This document shows positions 18,410 through 26,952 of a stretch of DNA of 64,000 nucleotides, piece after piece (positions within the stretch are counted from its first letter, which is position 1; every line of letters begins with the position of its first letter). A model generated the notes under the pieces. The model did no database searches and was not told where the DNA came from. It worked only from the letters and a program-made list of their open reading frames with translations. This stretch comes from RGIG2041 sp045537695 (GTDB lineage Bacteria; Bacillota; Clostridia; UBA1381; UMGS1253). A program made the translations under genes and the position numbers. The DNA lies in contig JAZSQB010000038.1 of NCBI GenBank assembly GCA_045537695.1, positions 87,615-151,614 of the forward strand. The letters are read 5' to 3'.

Positions 18410-18447
18410 TACCGCGCGGTCGGGGATAGCCCCGACCGTATGCGGTA
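18410..18447 (-). other. Intercistronic hairpin between tpiA and gpmI
   Basis: Perfect 9-bp stem CGGTCGGGG (18417-18425) with CCCCGACCG (18430-18438) and a 4-nt loop, extended by outer arms TACCGC and GCGGTA. There is no clean T run in the minus direction, so an mRNA-stabilising or processing structure fits better than a terminator. Confidence 0.6.
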
Positions 18448-18459
18448 AATCTTTAAAAA

Positions 18460-19206
18460 TTAGAACTTAACAATACCTGCAAAGTCGTCAGACTTTAAGG
18501 ATGCGCCACCAACAAGACCGCCGTTGATGTCACTCATACCGAACAGTGCTGCTGCGTTGCTCGGCTTCACGCTGCCGCCGTACTGGATGACCAGACCGTC
18601 AGCTACGCAGTCGCCGTAGAGCTCGCGAACAACTACGCGGATAGCTGCGCAAACTTCGTTTGCCTGCTCGTCTGTAGCTGTCTTGCCTGTACCGATTGCC
18701 CAGATCGGCTCGTATGCGATGATACATTTTGCCATATCTTCTGCGCTTACGTTCATGAATGCAATCTTAACCTGGCTTCTAATCAAGTCGATTGTGATGC
18801 CCTGCTCTCTTTCTTCGAGGGATTCACCAACGCAAACGATCGGCTTTAAGCCCTTTTCGAGCGCCTTAATTACCTTTTTGTTTACGGTTACATCTGTTTC
18901 AGCGAAGTACTGTCTTCTTTCGCTGTGACCGATGATAACGTATTCAACGCCCATATCTACGAGCATATCAGCGCTTACTTCGCCTGTGAATGCGCCATTG
19001 TCTTCGAAATGGAGGTTCTGTGCACCGATTTTCACACAAGTGCCCTTTGCAGCTTCAACTGCTGCAGCGAGGCTTGTGTACGGAACACATGCAACAACCT
19101 CTGCTACTGCACCCTCTACCTTCGGTGCGAGTTCTTTGATGAAAGCAGCCGTCTCGGACGGGAGCTTGTTCATTTTCCAGTTACCTGCTACTACATACTT
19201 CTTCAT
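18460..19206 (-). CDS. tpiA: Triosephosphate isomerase
   Basis: Interconverts dihydroxyacetone phosphate and glyceraldehyde 3-phosphate. TIM barrel of 248 residues with GNWKMN, the catalytic His in IIGHSERR, the catalytic Glu in AYEPIWAIGTGKTA and the phosphate loop YGGSVKPSN. The start at 19206 follows AGGAAAGGA; the in-frame ATG 27 bp upstream overlaps that ribosome site. Middle gene of the glycolytic set. Confidence 0.96.
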   Translation of the reverse strand: MKKYVVAGNWKMNKLPSETAAFIKELAPKVEGAVAEVVACVPYTSLAAAVEAAKGTCVKIGAQNLHFEDNGAFTGEVSADMLVDMGVEYVIIGHSERRQYFAETDVTVNKKVIKALEKGLKPIVCVGESLEEREQGITIDLIRSQVKIAFMNVSAEDMAKCIIAYEPIWAIGTGKTATDEQANEVCAAIRVVVRELYGDCVADGLVIQYGGSVKPSNAAALFGMSDINGGLVGGASLKSDDFAGIVKF

Positions 19207-19224
19207 GGGTTTTCGTTCCTTTCC

Positions 19225-19268
19225 TAAAAACAATTAAAGAGCCGCATCCGCACGGCGAGAGCGGCTCT
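19225..19268 (-). terminator. Terminator-like hairpin between pgk and tpiA
   Basis: Arms AGAGCCGC (19238-19245) and GCGGCTCT (19261-19268), followed on the minus strand by TTAATTGTTTTT just before the tpiA ribosome site. Probably a partial terminator that lowers tpiA-gpmI expression relative to pgk. Confidence 0.6.
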
Positions 19269-19284
19269 GCATAATAAATGAAAA

Positions 19285-20478
19285 TTATTTATCGTTTAAT
19301 GCAACGATACCCGGAAGCTCTTTGCCTTCGAGGAATTCAAGCGATGCGCCACCGCCCGTGGAAATGTGGCTCATCTTGTCACCGAGACCTGCCTGGTTTA
19401 CAGCCGCTACGCTGTCACCGCCACCAATGATGGTGATTGCATCCAAATCAGCGAGCATCTGCGCAATTGCGTTTGTGCCCTTTGCAAATGTCGGCATTTC
19501 AAATACGCCCATCGGACCGTTCCATACAACAGTTTTTGCATCCTTGAGAGCTTCTTTGTAAAGCTCGATTGTCTTTTCACCGATGTCCAGACCCTGCCAG
19601 CCTGCTTCAATGCCACCGCGACCTACTGTCTTGTGCTCTGCATCGTTATCAAATGCGGTTGCAACAACCGTATCTACCGGAATCAGGAGCTTAACGCCCT
19701 TCTTCTCTGCTTTTTCCATCATTTCCTTTGCGTAGTCAATGAAATCAGCCTCAAGGAGAGAATCACCAACTTCTTCGCCGCATGCCTTCATAAATGTATA
19801 AGCCATACCGCCACCGATGATAAGTGTATCCACCTTTTCAAGCAGATTGTTGATGACGGAAATCTTGGAGGAAACCTTGGAACCACCGAGGATTGCTACG
19901 CACGGTCTTGCCGGGTTGTCTACTGCGTTGCCGAGGTATTCGATTTCCTTCTGAATGAGGTAGCCTGCTGCAGCTTCCTTCAGATACTTTGTCACACCTT
20001 CTGTGGAACAGTGTGCTCTGTGTGCTGTGCCGAATGCATCGTTTACGAATACATCTGCCAGGGAAGCGAGTTCTTCGCTGAATGTATCCACATTTTTTGT
20101 TTCTTCTACGCGGTAACGTGTGTTCTGGAGAAGCACTACGTCGCCGTCGTTCATTTCGGCAACTGCCTTCTTTGCATTTTCGCCTACAACATTATCGTCC
20201 GCTGCAAAAATTACATCCTTGCCGAGTTTTGCTGTTAAGGATTTTGCAACCGGTGCCAGAGAGAATTCTGGCTTCGGCTCGCCCTTCGGCTTACCCATAT
20301 GGGAGCAAAGAATTACCTTTGCGCCATTATTCATCAGGTACTTGATGGTCGGCAGAGCACCGTTGATTCTGGTTTCATCTGTGATTTTGTCGCCGTCGAG
20401 CGGAACGTTAAAGTCACAACGCACCAATACGCGCTTGCCGCAAACCTGCAGGTCTTCAATTGTCTTTTTGTTAAACAT
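19285..20478 (-). CDS. pgk: Phosphoglycerate kinase
   Basis: Makes ATP from 1,3-bisphosphoglycerate. Both lobes are recognisable: RVLVRCDFNVPLDG at the N-terminus, HMGKPKG, the hinge GGSKVSSKI, and the C-terminal nucleotide site GPMGVFEMPTFAKGT plus GGGDSVAA. Length 397 is normal. First gene of the glycolytic operon with its own promoter at 20541-20569; gap is not adjacent. Confidence 0.97.
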   Translation of the reverse strand: MFNKKTIEDLQVCGKRVLVRCDFNVPLDGDKITDETRINGALPTIKYLMNNGAKVILCSHMGKPKGEPKPEFSLAPVAKSLTAKLGKDVIFAADDNVVGENAKKAVAEMNDGDVVLLQNTRYRVEETKNVDTFSEELASLADVFVNDAFGTAHRAHCSTEGVTKYLKEAAAGYLIQKEIEYLGNAVDNPARPCVAILGGSKVSSKISVINNLLEKVDTLIIGGGMAYTFMKACGEEVGDSLLEADFIDYAKEMMEKAEKKGVKLLIPVDTVVATAFDNDAEHKTVGRGGIEAGWQGLDIGEKTIELYKEALKDAKTVVWNGPMGVFEMPTFAKGTNAIAQMLADLDAITIIGGGDSVAAVNQAGLGDKMSHISTGGGASLEFLEGKELPGIVALNDK

Positions 20479-20540
20479 TTTCCTACACCTCTCAAATAGT
20501 ATTTATGAATAGTGATTCATTAACAAATCTAACCTTATAT

Positions 20541-20569
20541 ATTATATATGAAACACAAGCAAAATTCAA
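20541..20569 (-). promoter_or_regulatory. pgk promoter
   Basis: Minus strand TTGAAT (20569-20564), 17 nt, TATAAT (20546-20541). Between it and pgk, ATGAAT-N4-ATTCAT (20505-20520) forms a small inverted repeat that could be an operator. Confidence 0.75.
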
Positions 20570-20839
20570 GTAAAAATTTCTAAATTGTCATCTTTTTAAC
20601 AGATTTATTTCTGACACGTTTTCATTTTGTCTTTTTGGGGATGCTTTTATACATTTTATAGAATTGTGATAAGCAATAAAAAGCGGTAACGGGAATTATG
20701 AAAACTTCAGATTTAATTTGTTTGTGTAAAATTAGGAACGTAGGCTTTTTGTGCAAAAATTCACAGTTTTTATGATATAATCTAAAAAAATGCGAATTTA
20801 TTTTAAAAAAAATGAACATTTTTTAAACAAATAAGTGTT
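20570..20839. other. AT-rich intergenic region between divergent promoters
   Basis: It separates the pgk promoter (-) from the permease promoter (+). It is very AT-rich with homopolymer runs. I see no credible gene; a 65-codon open frame on the minus strand has no ribosome site and a composition expected of AT-rich spacer. Confidence 0.5.
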
Positions 20840-20868
20840 TACATTTTGCGCTGTATGTGCTATTATGT
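20840..20868 (+). promoter_or_regulatory. Promoter of the permease pair
   Basis: TTTACA (20840-20845), 17 nt, TATTAT (20863-20868). A roughly 110-nt leader follows with a TTCCAAA/TTTTGGAA inverted repeat. Confidence 0.75.
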
Positions 20869-20980
20869 ATTCATAAAAGTTCCAAATTGCCAAAAAAAAC
20901 GTAAAGTCTATGGGTTTTGGAAAGCAAATTTTCGTATCCTGTGTGGAACGAAGCATAAAAGAATAAAGGGAGGATGTCAC

Positions 20981-22564
20981 ATGGCGATTGTTGGTGCATC
21001 GGGCGAAGTTAGATTGTTTGAGCCGCCTACAAAACCAAGAGCCAGCATGAAGAAGCTTAAGGCTGCGCACGAGAAAGCAACTGCAGATCTGAAGTTTAAA
21101 CACAGAATTGCAATGCGTTTCCTGCGTGTGGACTACAAAGAGGATCTTGCTGCTGCGAAGAAAGAGAAAAAATCTGCAGAGGAAATTGCAAAAATCAAAT
21201 CGGTATTTACCGAAACAATGGCAGCGCGTAAAGCGGAGTTTGAGGAAAAACTCAATGCACTTTTGACTGCACAAAAGGCGGAGAAAGAGGAAAAGAAGGT
21301 TGCTTTTGCGGAAAACTACAAGATTGACCTTGCCCTCTGGAAGCAAGAGCCGACAATTACAAAGGAAGAAGCGGCTGCATTAAAAGCAGAGTATGATGCA
21401 AAGCTTGCGCAACTTAAAGCGCAGAAAGCAGAAATCAAAAAGCAGAAAGCGGCAGAGTTTAGGGCAGCGAAGGCGGAGGCTGATCTGTCCGTACGAAAGC
21501 TTTCGCTTGCAAAGCTAAAGGAAAAGTTCAATAAACTGGAAGCGGACAATAACGAAGCAAAGCGTGTTGCTACACAGGCTTACGAAACTGAAGTTTATTC
21601 CGAAGATAAATATTATAAGCTGCAGAAGAAGCGTAAATCTATCAATGCGATTTTACGTGATAAAGTTTTGTTATTTATGCTGATTCCGTACATATTGTTC
21701 TATGTTGTATACCATTATGCGCCGTACTATGGCATTCAGATTGCATTTAAGGATTATTCTATCCGTAAAGGTATCTGGGCGAGTGAATGGGTTGGTTTTA
21801 AGCACTTTAAAAATTACATTGGCGGACCGTATTTCTGGCGTTTGGTGAGAAATACATTTATGATTAATGTATATAGACTGGTTATTGATTTTCCGGCACC
21901 GATTATTTTTGCATTATTGCTCAATGAGCTTCGAAGCAGAGCGTTTAAGACTGTGGTTCAGACGATTTCTTATTTGCCGCACTTTATTTCTTCGGTTGTC
22001 ATTGCCGGTATTGTTGTAAACTTTCTGGCACCGAGTGGGCTTTTAAATCACGTGTATGTTGCAGTAAAGGAATTCTTTACAGGTCAAGAAGCTACGCCGA
22101 TTTTCTTTTTGGCAAAGCCGGAATATTTCCGTTTGATTTATACTCTGATGGGTGTATGGGCAGGTACCGGTTTCGGTTCTATTGTATATAGTTCAGCAAT
22201 TTCCGGTATTGACCAGGAGCTTTACGAGGCAGCAAAAATCGATGGTGCAGGCAGATTGCGTCAGGCACTCAGTATCACAATACCGGGCATTATGCCGACA
22301 ATTGCGATTTACCTGATCGTAAGAGTCAGCCATATGCTCAGCGTTGGTTACGAGACCATCATCTTGCTGTATCAGCCGGTTACATATGAAACAGCCGACG
22401 TTATGAGCACTTATTCCTACCGTCAGGGTCTTGGTTCTACGTCCGGTCGCCCGAACTATTCTAGTTCTACAGCAATTGGTTTGATAAATGGTACGATTTC
22501 GATGATTCTGGTAACAACATCCAATAAGATTTCGCGCAAAATTGGCGACGTAGGTCTTTGGTAA
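20981..22564 (+). CDS. LplB-type carbohydrate ABC permease with long N-terminal coiled coil
   Basis: The C-terminal 300 residues are a MalF/LplB-class permease: first helix VLLFMLIPYILFYVVYHYAP at about residue 228, six membrane segments, and the EAA loop EAAKIDGAGRLRQALSITIPG that docks to the ATPase. The N-terminal 220 residues are a Lys/Glu/Ala-rich, cysteine-free, strongly heptad-like stretch with no membrane segment, predicted to be a cytosolic coiled coil. Family members usually have about 300 residues in total, so this is an unusual fusion. Start at ATG 20981 is fixed by AAAGGGAGG. No binding protein or ATPase gene is adjacent. Confidence 0.9.
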   Translation: MAIVGASGEVRLFEPPTKPRASMKKLKAAHEKATADLKFKHRIAMRFLRVDYKEDLAAAKKEKKSAEEIAKIKSVFTETMAARKAEFEEKLNALLTAQKAEKEEKKVAFAENYKIDLALWKQEPTITKEEAAALKAEYDAKLAQLKAQKAEIKKQKAAEFRAAKAEADLSVRKLSLAKLKEKFNKLEADNNEAKRVATQAYETEVYSEDKYYKLQKKRKSINAILRDKVLLFMLIPYILFYVVYHYAPYYGIQIAFKDYSIRKGIWASEWVGFKHFKNYIGGPYFWRLVRNTFMINVYRLVIDFPAPIIFALLLNELRSRAFKTVVQTISYLPHFISSVVIAGIVVNFLAPSGLLNHVYVAVKEFFTGQEATPIFFLAKPEYFRLIYTLMGVWAGTGFGSIVYSSAISGIDQELYEAAKIDGAGRLRQALSITIPGIMPTIAIYLIVRVSHMLSVGYETIILLYQPVTYETADVMSTYSYRQGLGSTSGRPNYSSSTAIGLINGTISMILVTTSNKISRKIGDVGLW

Positions 22565-22581
22565 GAAAGGAGGAATATGAG

Positions 22582-23478
22582 ATGGAAAAAACAAAAACAA
22601 GCAATAAAATTAAGCGTAGTGCCGGTGAATGGACATTTGATACTTTAAATATCGTTTTGATGCTGTTCGTTGCGTTTATTACGCTGTATCCGTTCTGGTA
22701 CGTTCTCGTATCCTCTGTGAGTAATCCGGTATCGGTTGACGCAGGTTTGATTTATTGGTGGCCGGATATGTTTAATGTAAACTCTTATTTGGAAGTGTTT
22801 GCAATTTCGAACTTCTGGTCCGCGTACAGAAACACGATTGTGCTGGCCGTGGGCGGTACAACTCTGTCAATGTTTTTTACAATTCTTACAGCATATCCGT
22901 TATCTAAGAAGCGTTTGTGGGCCAGAAACTTTTTCCAATTAATTATGATTGTCACTATGAATTTTGCTGCAGGCTTGGTACCGAGATATCTTATCTTTAG
23001 AGCAACGGGCGTTCAGAACAACCACTTGATGTACCTGATTTCCACTTTGCTGACGCCGATGAATGTTGTTCTCGTTCGTTCATACTTCCAGTCTGTTTCT
23101 GGTTCGCTGGAAGAATCTGCAAAGCTGGATGGTGCGGGGGATCTTACAATTCTCTTTAAGATTTATATTCCGCTTTCTATTCCGGTAATCATGACGGTAA
23201 GCTTGTACTACTTCGTAGCTCGTTGGAACTCTTACTTCTGGCCAATGATTCTTTTCACAGATGATAGCAAGGTTCCGCTGCAGGTTGTGCTTAAAAACCT
23301 CGTTGTTGAGCAAAATGCATCGGATGAACTTGCGGATGAAACCGGCGCTATGAAAAAGAGTAAGCAAACGATTATATATGCAACGATCGTTTGTGCAGCA
23401 CTTCCGATGCTTGCAATTTATCCGTTTATTCAGAGATTTTTCGTTAAGGGTATCATGATTGGTGCTGTTAAGGGTTGA
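22582..23478 (+). CDS. LplC/YtcP-type carbohydrate ABC permease
   Basis: Second permease of a CUT1-class importer, 298 residues with six membrane helices and the EAA loop EESAKLDGAGDLTILFKIYIPLS. The start at ATG 22582 follows AAAGGAGG by 8 nt and lies 17 bp after the first permease. LplB/LplC-type pairs usually import complex oligosaccharides with a separate lipoprotein receptor and a shared MsmX-like ATPase. Neither is present here, so they must be encoded elsewhere. Confidence 0.92.
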   Translation: MEKTKTSNKIKRSAGEWTFDTLNIVLMLFVAFITLYPFWYVLVSSVSNPVSVDAGLIYWWPDMFNVNSYLEVFAISNFWSAYRNTIVLAVGGTTLSMFFTILTAYPLSKKRLWARNFFQLIMIVTMNFAAGLVPRYLIFRATGVQNNHLMYLISTLLTPMNVVLVRSYFQSVSGSLEESAKLDGAGDLTILFKIYIPLSIPVIMTVSLYYFVARWNSYFWPMILFTDDSKVPLQVVLKNLVVEQNASDELADETGAMKKSKQTIIYATIVCAALPMLAIYPFIQRFFVKGIMIGAVKG

Positions 23479-23492
23479 TTTCATTTACAAGT

Positions 23493-23537
23493 AAAAAATG
23501 GTGTTCACAGTTTTGTGAACACCATTTTTGTTTTTTT
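23493..23537. terminator. Bidirectional terminator
   Basis: Stem AAAAATGGTGTTCAC (23494-23508) with GTGAACACCATTTTT (23515-23529), T-rich on both outgoing strands. It serves the permease pair (+) and the DMT transporter (-). Confidence 0.88.
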
Positions 23538-23544
23538 AGAGTAT

Positions 23545-24489
23545 TTAATCCTTTTTATAATTTACAATCAAAATACCGGCGCAGATTAAAATCAACGTAA
23601 TAATCAATTGCAACGGTGTAGCGGTGCTTGGCTCGGAGAGCATAACCACGGATAAAAGTACGCCGAATACTGGCGTCATAAAGCTGTAGATGGATACTTT
23701 TGAAACCGGATTGTGCTTTAAAAGCATGCCCCATACGGAGTAAGCGACTGCGGAGAGCGCTGCCAGATAGAGCAAAACGCCAATCGCTTTCAAACTGCTC
23801 AGCTCAATGTGACCGCCAAGTAACAGAGAAATGATGACCATAATGGCACCGCCGATAATGAATTGCCAACCGCTTATAATTACGGGATCTTCATCCTTGG
23901 AATAAATTTTTACCAGGGAAGATGACATCGCGTAACAGATAGAAGAAATCAATGCAAAGCCGTCACCTAAAAAGTTAAAACTAAGTTCCAAGCCTTTTAA
24001 ATTAATCAGAATTACGCCGGCAAAACCAATCAGGCAAGCAAAAATCTTTTTTAAAGTCAGCTTTTCCTGTCGGAAAAGCAGGCTGGCAATTAAAATAGAA
24101 AAAAACACGTTACAGCCGCCGGTGATTACTGTACCTTTTACCCCTGTCGTATAACTTAAACCTATGTAGAAGAAGAAATACTGCAAAACGGTTTGAAATG
24201 CGCTGACGGTAAGGACTTTATTCCAGTTGCGCTTTTGTGGCAAAAGAAAATTTTTTCTGCCAATGCTGTAAATCAGCACGGTCAGGATGCCCGCCAGAGT
24301 GAAACGTACACCGGCAAATAAAATTGTTGAGGTGATTTTTTCAAAAGTCGGCATCAGGTCTCTACCCGGCATTGCCAGCGCGTAGCCGATTTTGATAAAT
24401 GGTGTTGCGCTACCCCAAAGCGCACAGCAAAACATTGCAAGAATTGCCACGAGACAGGGATTGGTTAAAATATTTGTTTTCCTTTTCAT
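23545..24489 (-). CDS. EamA/DMT-superfamily transporter
   Basis: A 314-residue membrane protein with ten helices in two EamA repeats; the first repeat begins ALWGSATPFIKIGYAL, the second around FLGDGFALISSICYAMSSSLV. Members export amino acids or other metabolites; the substrate cannot be read from sequence. Ribosome site GAGG is 8 nt from ATG. It stands alone with its own promoter and a shared terminator. Confidence 0.85.
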   Translation of the reverse strand: MKRKTNILTNPCLVAILAMFCCALWGSATPFIKIGYALAMPGRDLMPTFEKITSTILFAGVRFTLAGILTVLIYSIGRKNFLLPQKRNWNKVLTVSAFQTVLQYFFFYIGLSYTTGVKGTVITGGCNVFFSILIASLLFRQEKLTLKKIFACLIGFAGVILINLKGLELSFNFLGDGFALISSICYAMSSSLVKIYSKDEDPVIISGWQFIIGGAIMVIISLLLGGHIELSSLKAIGVLLYLAALSAVAYSVWGMLLKHNPVSKVSIYSFMTPVFGVLLSVVMLSEPSTATPLQLIITLILICAGILIVNYKKD

Positions 24490-24518
24490 TTTTCAAGCTC
24501 CTCATTAATGATGCGATT

Positions 24519-24547
24519 ATCTTACCATACTTTATGTAAAATAGCAA
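24519..24547 (-). promoter_or_regulatory. Promoter of the EamA transporter
   Basis: Minus strand TTGCTA (24547-24542), 17 nt, TAAGAT (24524-24519). Confidence 0.55.
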
Positions 24548-24772
24548 CTGTAAAAGTGACATTAAAAATTTTTGATCACTTTTGTCGTCTGTATGTGGCA
24601 AAGGAACAATGTTTCAAAATGGACAAACAGACCCTGTAGGTGCGTATCTGATTTTATTGGTGGGCGCTTATTATGTTTTAATCTTTCGCCGTCCTTTGAC
24701 CTTATACAAAATCTTTATTCATCCTCCAATATCTGCAAAAATTAAATATTTGTTGAAACTATAAAAATAAAT
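24548..24772. other. Intergenic region between divergent genes
   Basis: No convincing gene. A 60-codon plus-strand frame (24582-24764) lacks a ribosome site at its first ATG. A 17-nt stretch at 24618-24634, AATGGACAAACAGACCC, resembles one arm of the palindrome at 38905-39053 read on the minus strand. Confidence 0.4.
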
Positions 24773-24800
24773 TGAAAACACACACAATTTATGTTATTAT
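24773..24800 (+). promoter_or_regulatory. Promoter of the murT-gatD operon
   Basis: TTGAAA (24773-24778), 16 nt, TATTAT (24795-24800), 88 nt before murT. Confidence 0.6.
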
Positions 24801-24887
24801 ATAGGAAAAGTGGAAAAAATAAATTGAAAATTTAAATTGAGCAGCAAAGAAATGTGGTAAAATAAACTTGTTTAAAGAAGGTTTGTT

Positions 24888-26231
24888 ATGAAAATCGGAT
24901 TGGCTACCGCTGTATGTGCGGCGAAAATGACAATGCTTGCCTGCCGGATGATTGGCTCGCGTGCTTCGGCGATGCCGGGGCAGGTCGCTTGCCGCATTTG
25001 TTCGGATTTTATCGCGCAGATGGCAAAGCAGGTACGCGGCAAAATTCTGGTCACCTGCGGCACGAATGGCAAGACGACAACAAACAATTTAATGTATACT
25101 TGTATCACACAGGCGGGGAAAAAGTGCGTTTGCAATAATATGGGTGCTAATATGCTGACCGGTATTGCAACGGCGTTTGTACGCAGTAGCTCTGTTTTCG
25201 GTAAGCTTGACGCGGACTTTGCCTGCTTTGAGGTGGATGAAGCTTATTTAAGACATGCACTGCGGGCATTTACACCGGATGTGATTGTCGTGACAAATCT
25301 GTTTCGGGACCAGCTCGACCGTTACGGCGAGGTCGATGCGACCAAAAAACTTTTGGAAGAAGCATTTGCGCTTGCGCCGTCGGCAACCTATGTTTTAAAT
25401 GCGGATGACCCGCTGACCTCGACGTTCGGCATCGGGAAAACCGCAGCGTATTACGGAATTGGTGAGCCGCTTTTCTTGCGCCGACCGCAGGAGAAAGGCG
25501 CGGAAGCGGTTTGCAGTCTGTGCGGGGCGCCGTTGGCGTATACGCATATTAGTTATGACCGCATCGGCAACTACAAATGTGCAAGGTGCGGCTATGAAAA
25601 TCCGCAGTCGGCTGTAAATGCAAAACACATTGCGCTTTCGGATGGTATTTTGCATTTTGATATTGAAAATGTTATGCAGATTGCTACGCCGGTAACGGGC
25701 GTTTACAATATTTACAATCTTTTGGCTGCGTTTTCGGCGATGCGCAGTGTCGGTATAGCGGACAGCGTTTGCGCCGCTGTGTTTAATGCGCAAACGCCGG
25801 AGCTGGGGCGTATGAGCAAATTCAGTATCGGTGAAAAGGACGCTTATTTGATATTATCAAAAAATCCGGCGGGATTTAACCAGTCGGTGATGACGGTATT
25901 AAATGATGTGCGCAGTAAAAATATTTTGATTTCCATTAATGATGCGGCAGGCGATGGGGAAGATGTATCCTGGATTTGGGATGTGGATTTTGAATCGTTC
26001 TTGGATTGCGGTATAGAGCGCATTATACTCAGCGGCGTGCGCTGTTATGATATGTATCTGCGTTTGCAATATGGCGGCTTTGCTATGGACAAGGTAGAGG
26101 TGTGTCCGGAAACGGAAGCGGCTGTGGATGCCCTTTTGCAGGGAGATGCATCGATTGGGTACGCTTTGGTAAATTATACGGCGATGTATCCGACGTATCT
26201 TGCTCTGGAGAAAAAGGGAGGGGACAGATAG
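24888..26231 (+). CDS. murT: Lipid II isoglutaminyl synthase subunit MurT
   Basis: Mur-ligase-like subunit that uses ATP to activate the D-Glu alpha-carboxylate of lipid II for amidation. A P-loop TCGTNGKTTT is at about residues 56-65. The MurT-specific zinc ribbon CSLCGAPLAY...CARCGY lies near 207-230, and the KNPAGFNQ element and the C-terminal DUF1727 domain follow. At 447 residues it is of normal length. It immediately precedes gatD, its obligate partner. A conserved YDMYLRL stretch in the C-terminal domain may carry the Asp that completes the GatD triad (inference). Confidence 0.93.
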   Translation: MKIGLATAVCAAKMTMLACRMIGSRASAMPGQVACRICSDFIAQMAKQVRGKILVTCGTNGKTTTNNLMYTCITQAGKKCVCNNMGANMLTGIATAFVRSSSVFGKLDADFACFEVDEAYLRHALRAFTPDVIVVTNLFRDQLDRYGEVDATKKLLEEAFALAPSATYVLNADDPLTSTFGIGKTAAYYGIGEPLFLRRPQEKGAEAVCSLCGAPLAYTHISYDRIGNYKCARCGYENPQSAVNAKHIALSDGILHFDIENVMQIATPVTGVYNIYNLLAAFSAMRSVGIADSVCAAVFNAQTPELGRMSKFSIGEKDAYLILSKNPAGFNQSVMTVLNDVRSKNILISINDAAGDGEDVSWIWDVDFESFLDCGIERIILSGVRCYDMYLRLQYGGFAMDKVEVCPETEAAVDALLQGDASIGYALVNYTAMYPTYLALEKKGGDR

Positions 26232-26232
26232 T

Positions 26233-26952
26233 ATGGACAAGCAATTGACAATCTATCAGTTATATCCCGATCTGATGGATGTTTATGCAGATCACGGCAA
26301 CGTGGCAGTTTTAGAAAAGCGTTGCGCGTGGCGCGGCATTGAAGCAAGCGTGCGTGCATTGCGTAGGGGTGAAACGCCGGATTTTGAAGGCGTGGATATT
26401 GTGCTTTTGGGCGCGGGGGATTTGCAGGGACAAAAAACGGTTGCCGGCTTTGGCGCGCAGATCGCGGAGCCGCTGAAAGCATATATAGAAAACGGCGGCG
26501 CGATGCTTGCCATCGGAGAAGGCTATCAACTTTTGGGTCGCTTTTTTGAGGCGGACGGCGAACGCATTGACGGCTTTGGCATTTTAGATATGGAAAGCTA
26601 TGCGCATGCGAATCGCCATGTCGGACATTTTGCAGTGGAAGCGGAGCTTGGCGGTGTGAAGACGACTTTGGTCGGCTTTGAACAGCATGCAAGCAAAACG
26701 GATATAAAAAATCACAAACCGCTCGGAAACGTTCTGCATGGAAGCGGTAACGAAAACGGGTTTGATGGTGTGGTATATAAAAATTTGGTGGGTACGTATA
26801 TGCATGGTCCGATTTTGCCGAAGAATCCGGAACTGGCAGACTTTTTAATCCGTGCCGCGCTTGAAAGAAAATACGGAGAATCCGAACTTTCGCCGCTGGA
26901 TGATTCCGTGGCGCAGGCGGCGCGTGGTATTGTGTTGGGGAGGTTGAAGTAA
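26233..26952 (+). CDS. gatD: GatD-like glutamine amidotransferase subunit lacking the catalytic cysteine
   Basis: Partner of MurT that normally hydrolyses glutamine and passes ammonia to it. The start is ATG 26233, directly after murT; 239 residues. Fold landmarks are clear: LTIYQLYPDLMDVYADHGN at the N-terminus, GYQLLGRFF, GFGILDM and GTYMHGPILPKN. The nucleophile elbow, usually ICGGYQ (Cys94 in S. aureus), reads IGEGYQ: codon 95 is GGA at 26515-26517. The triad His is kept as His191. The earlier GGGSDREQ-like loop is GAGDLQGQ. By sequence the glutaminase should be dead. The frame is otherwise intact, so this is not simple decay. Confidence 0.9.
   Translation: MDKQLTIYQLYPDLMDVYADHGNVAVLEKRCAWRGIEASVRALRRGETPDFEGVDIVLLGAGDLQGQKTVAGFGAQIAEPLKAYIENGGAMLAIGEGYQLLGRFFEADGERIDGFGILDMESYAHANRHVGHFAVEAELGGVKTTLVGFEQHASKTDIKNHKPLGNVLHGSGNENGFDGVVYKNLVGTYMHGPILPKNPELADFLIRAALERKYGESELSPLDDSVAQAARGIVLGRLK

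Noticed and set aside
24582..24764. A 60-codon plus-strand frame upstream of murT
   Set aside because: No ribosome site, weak composition, and part of it overlaps a repeat-like stretch. A small membrane protein cannot be excluded but is not supported.
26233..26952. gatD as a pseudogene
   Set aside because: The frame is uninterrupted, the ribosome site and operon position are normal and the rest of the fold is conserved. Loss of one residue pair at the active site is not general decay.
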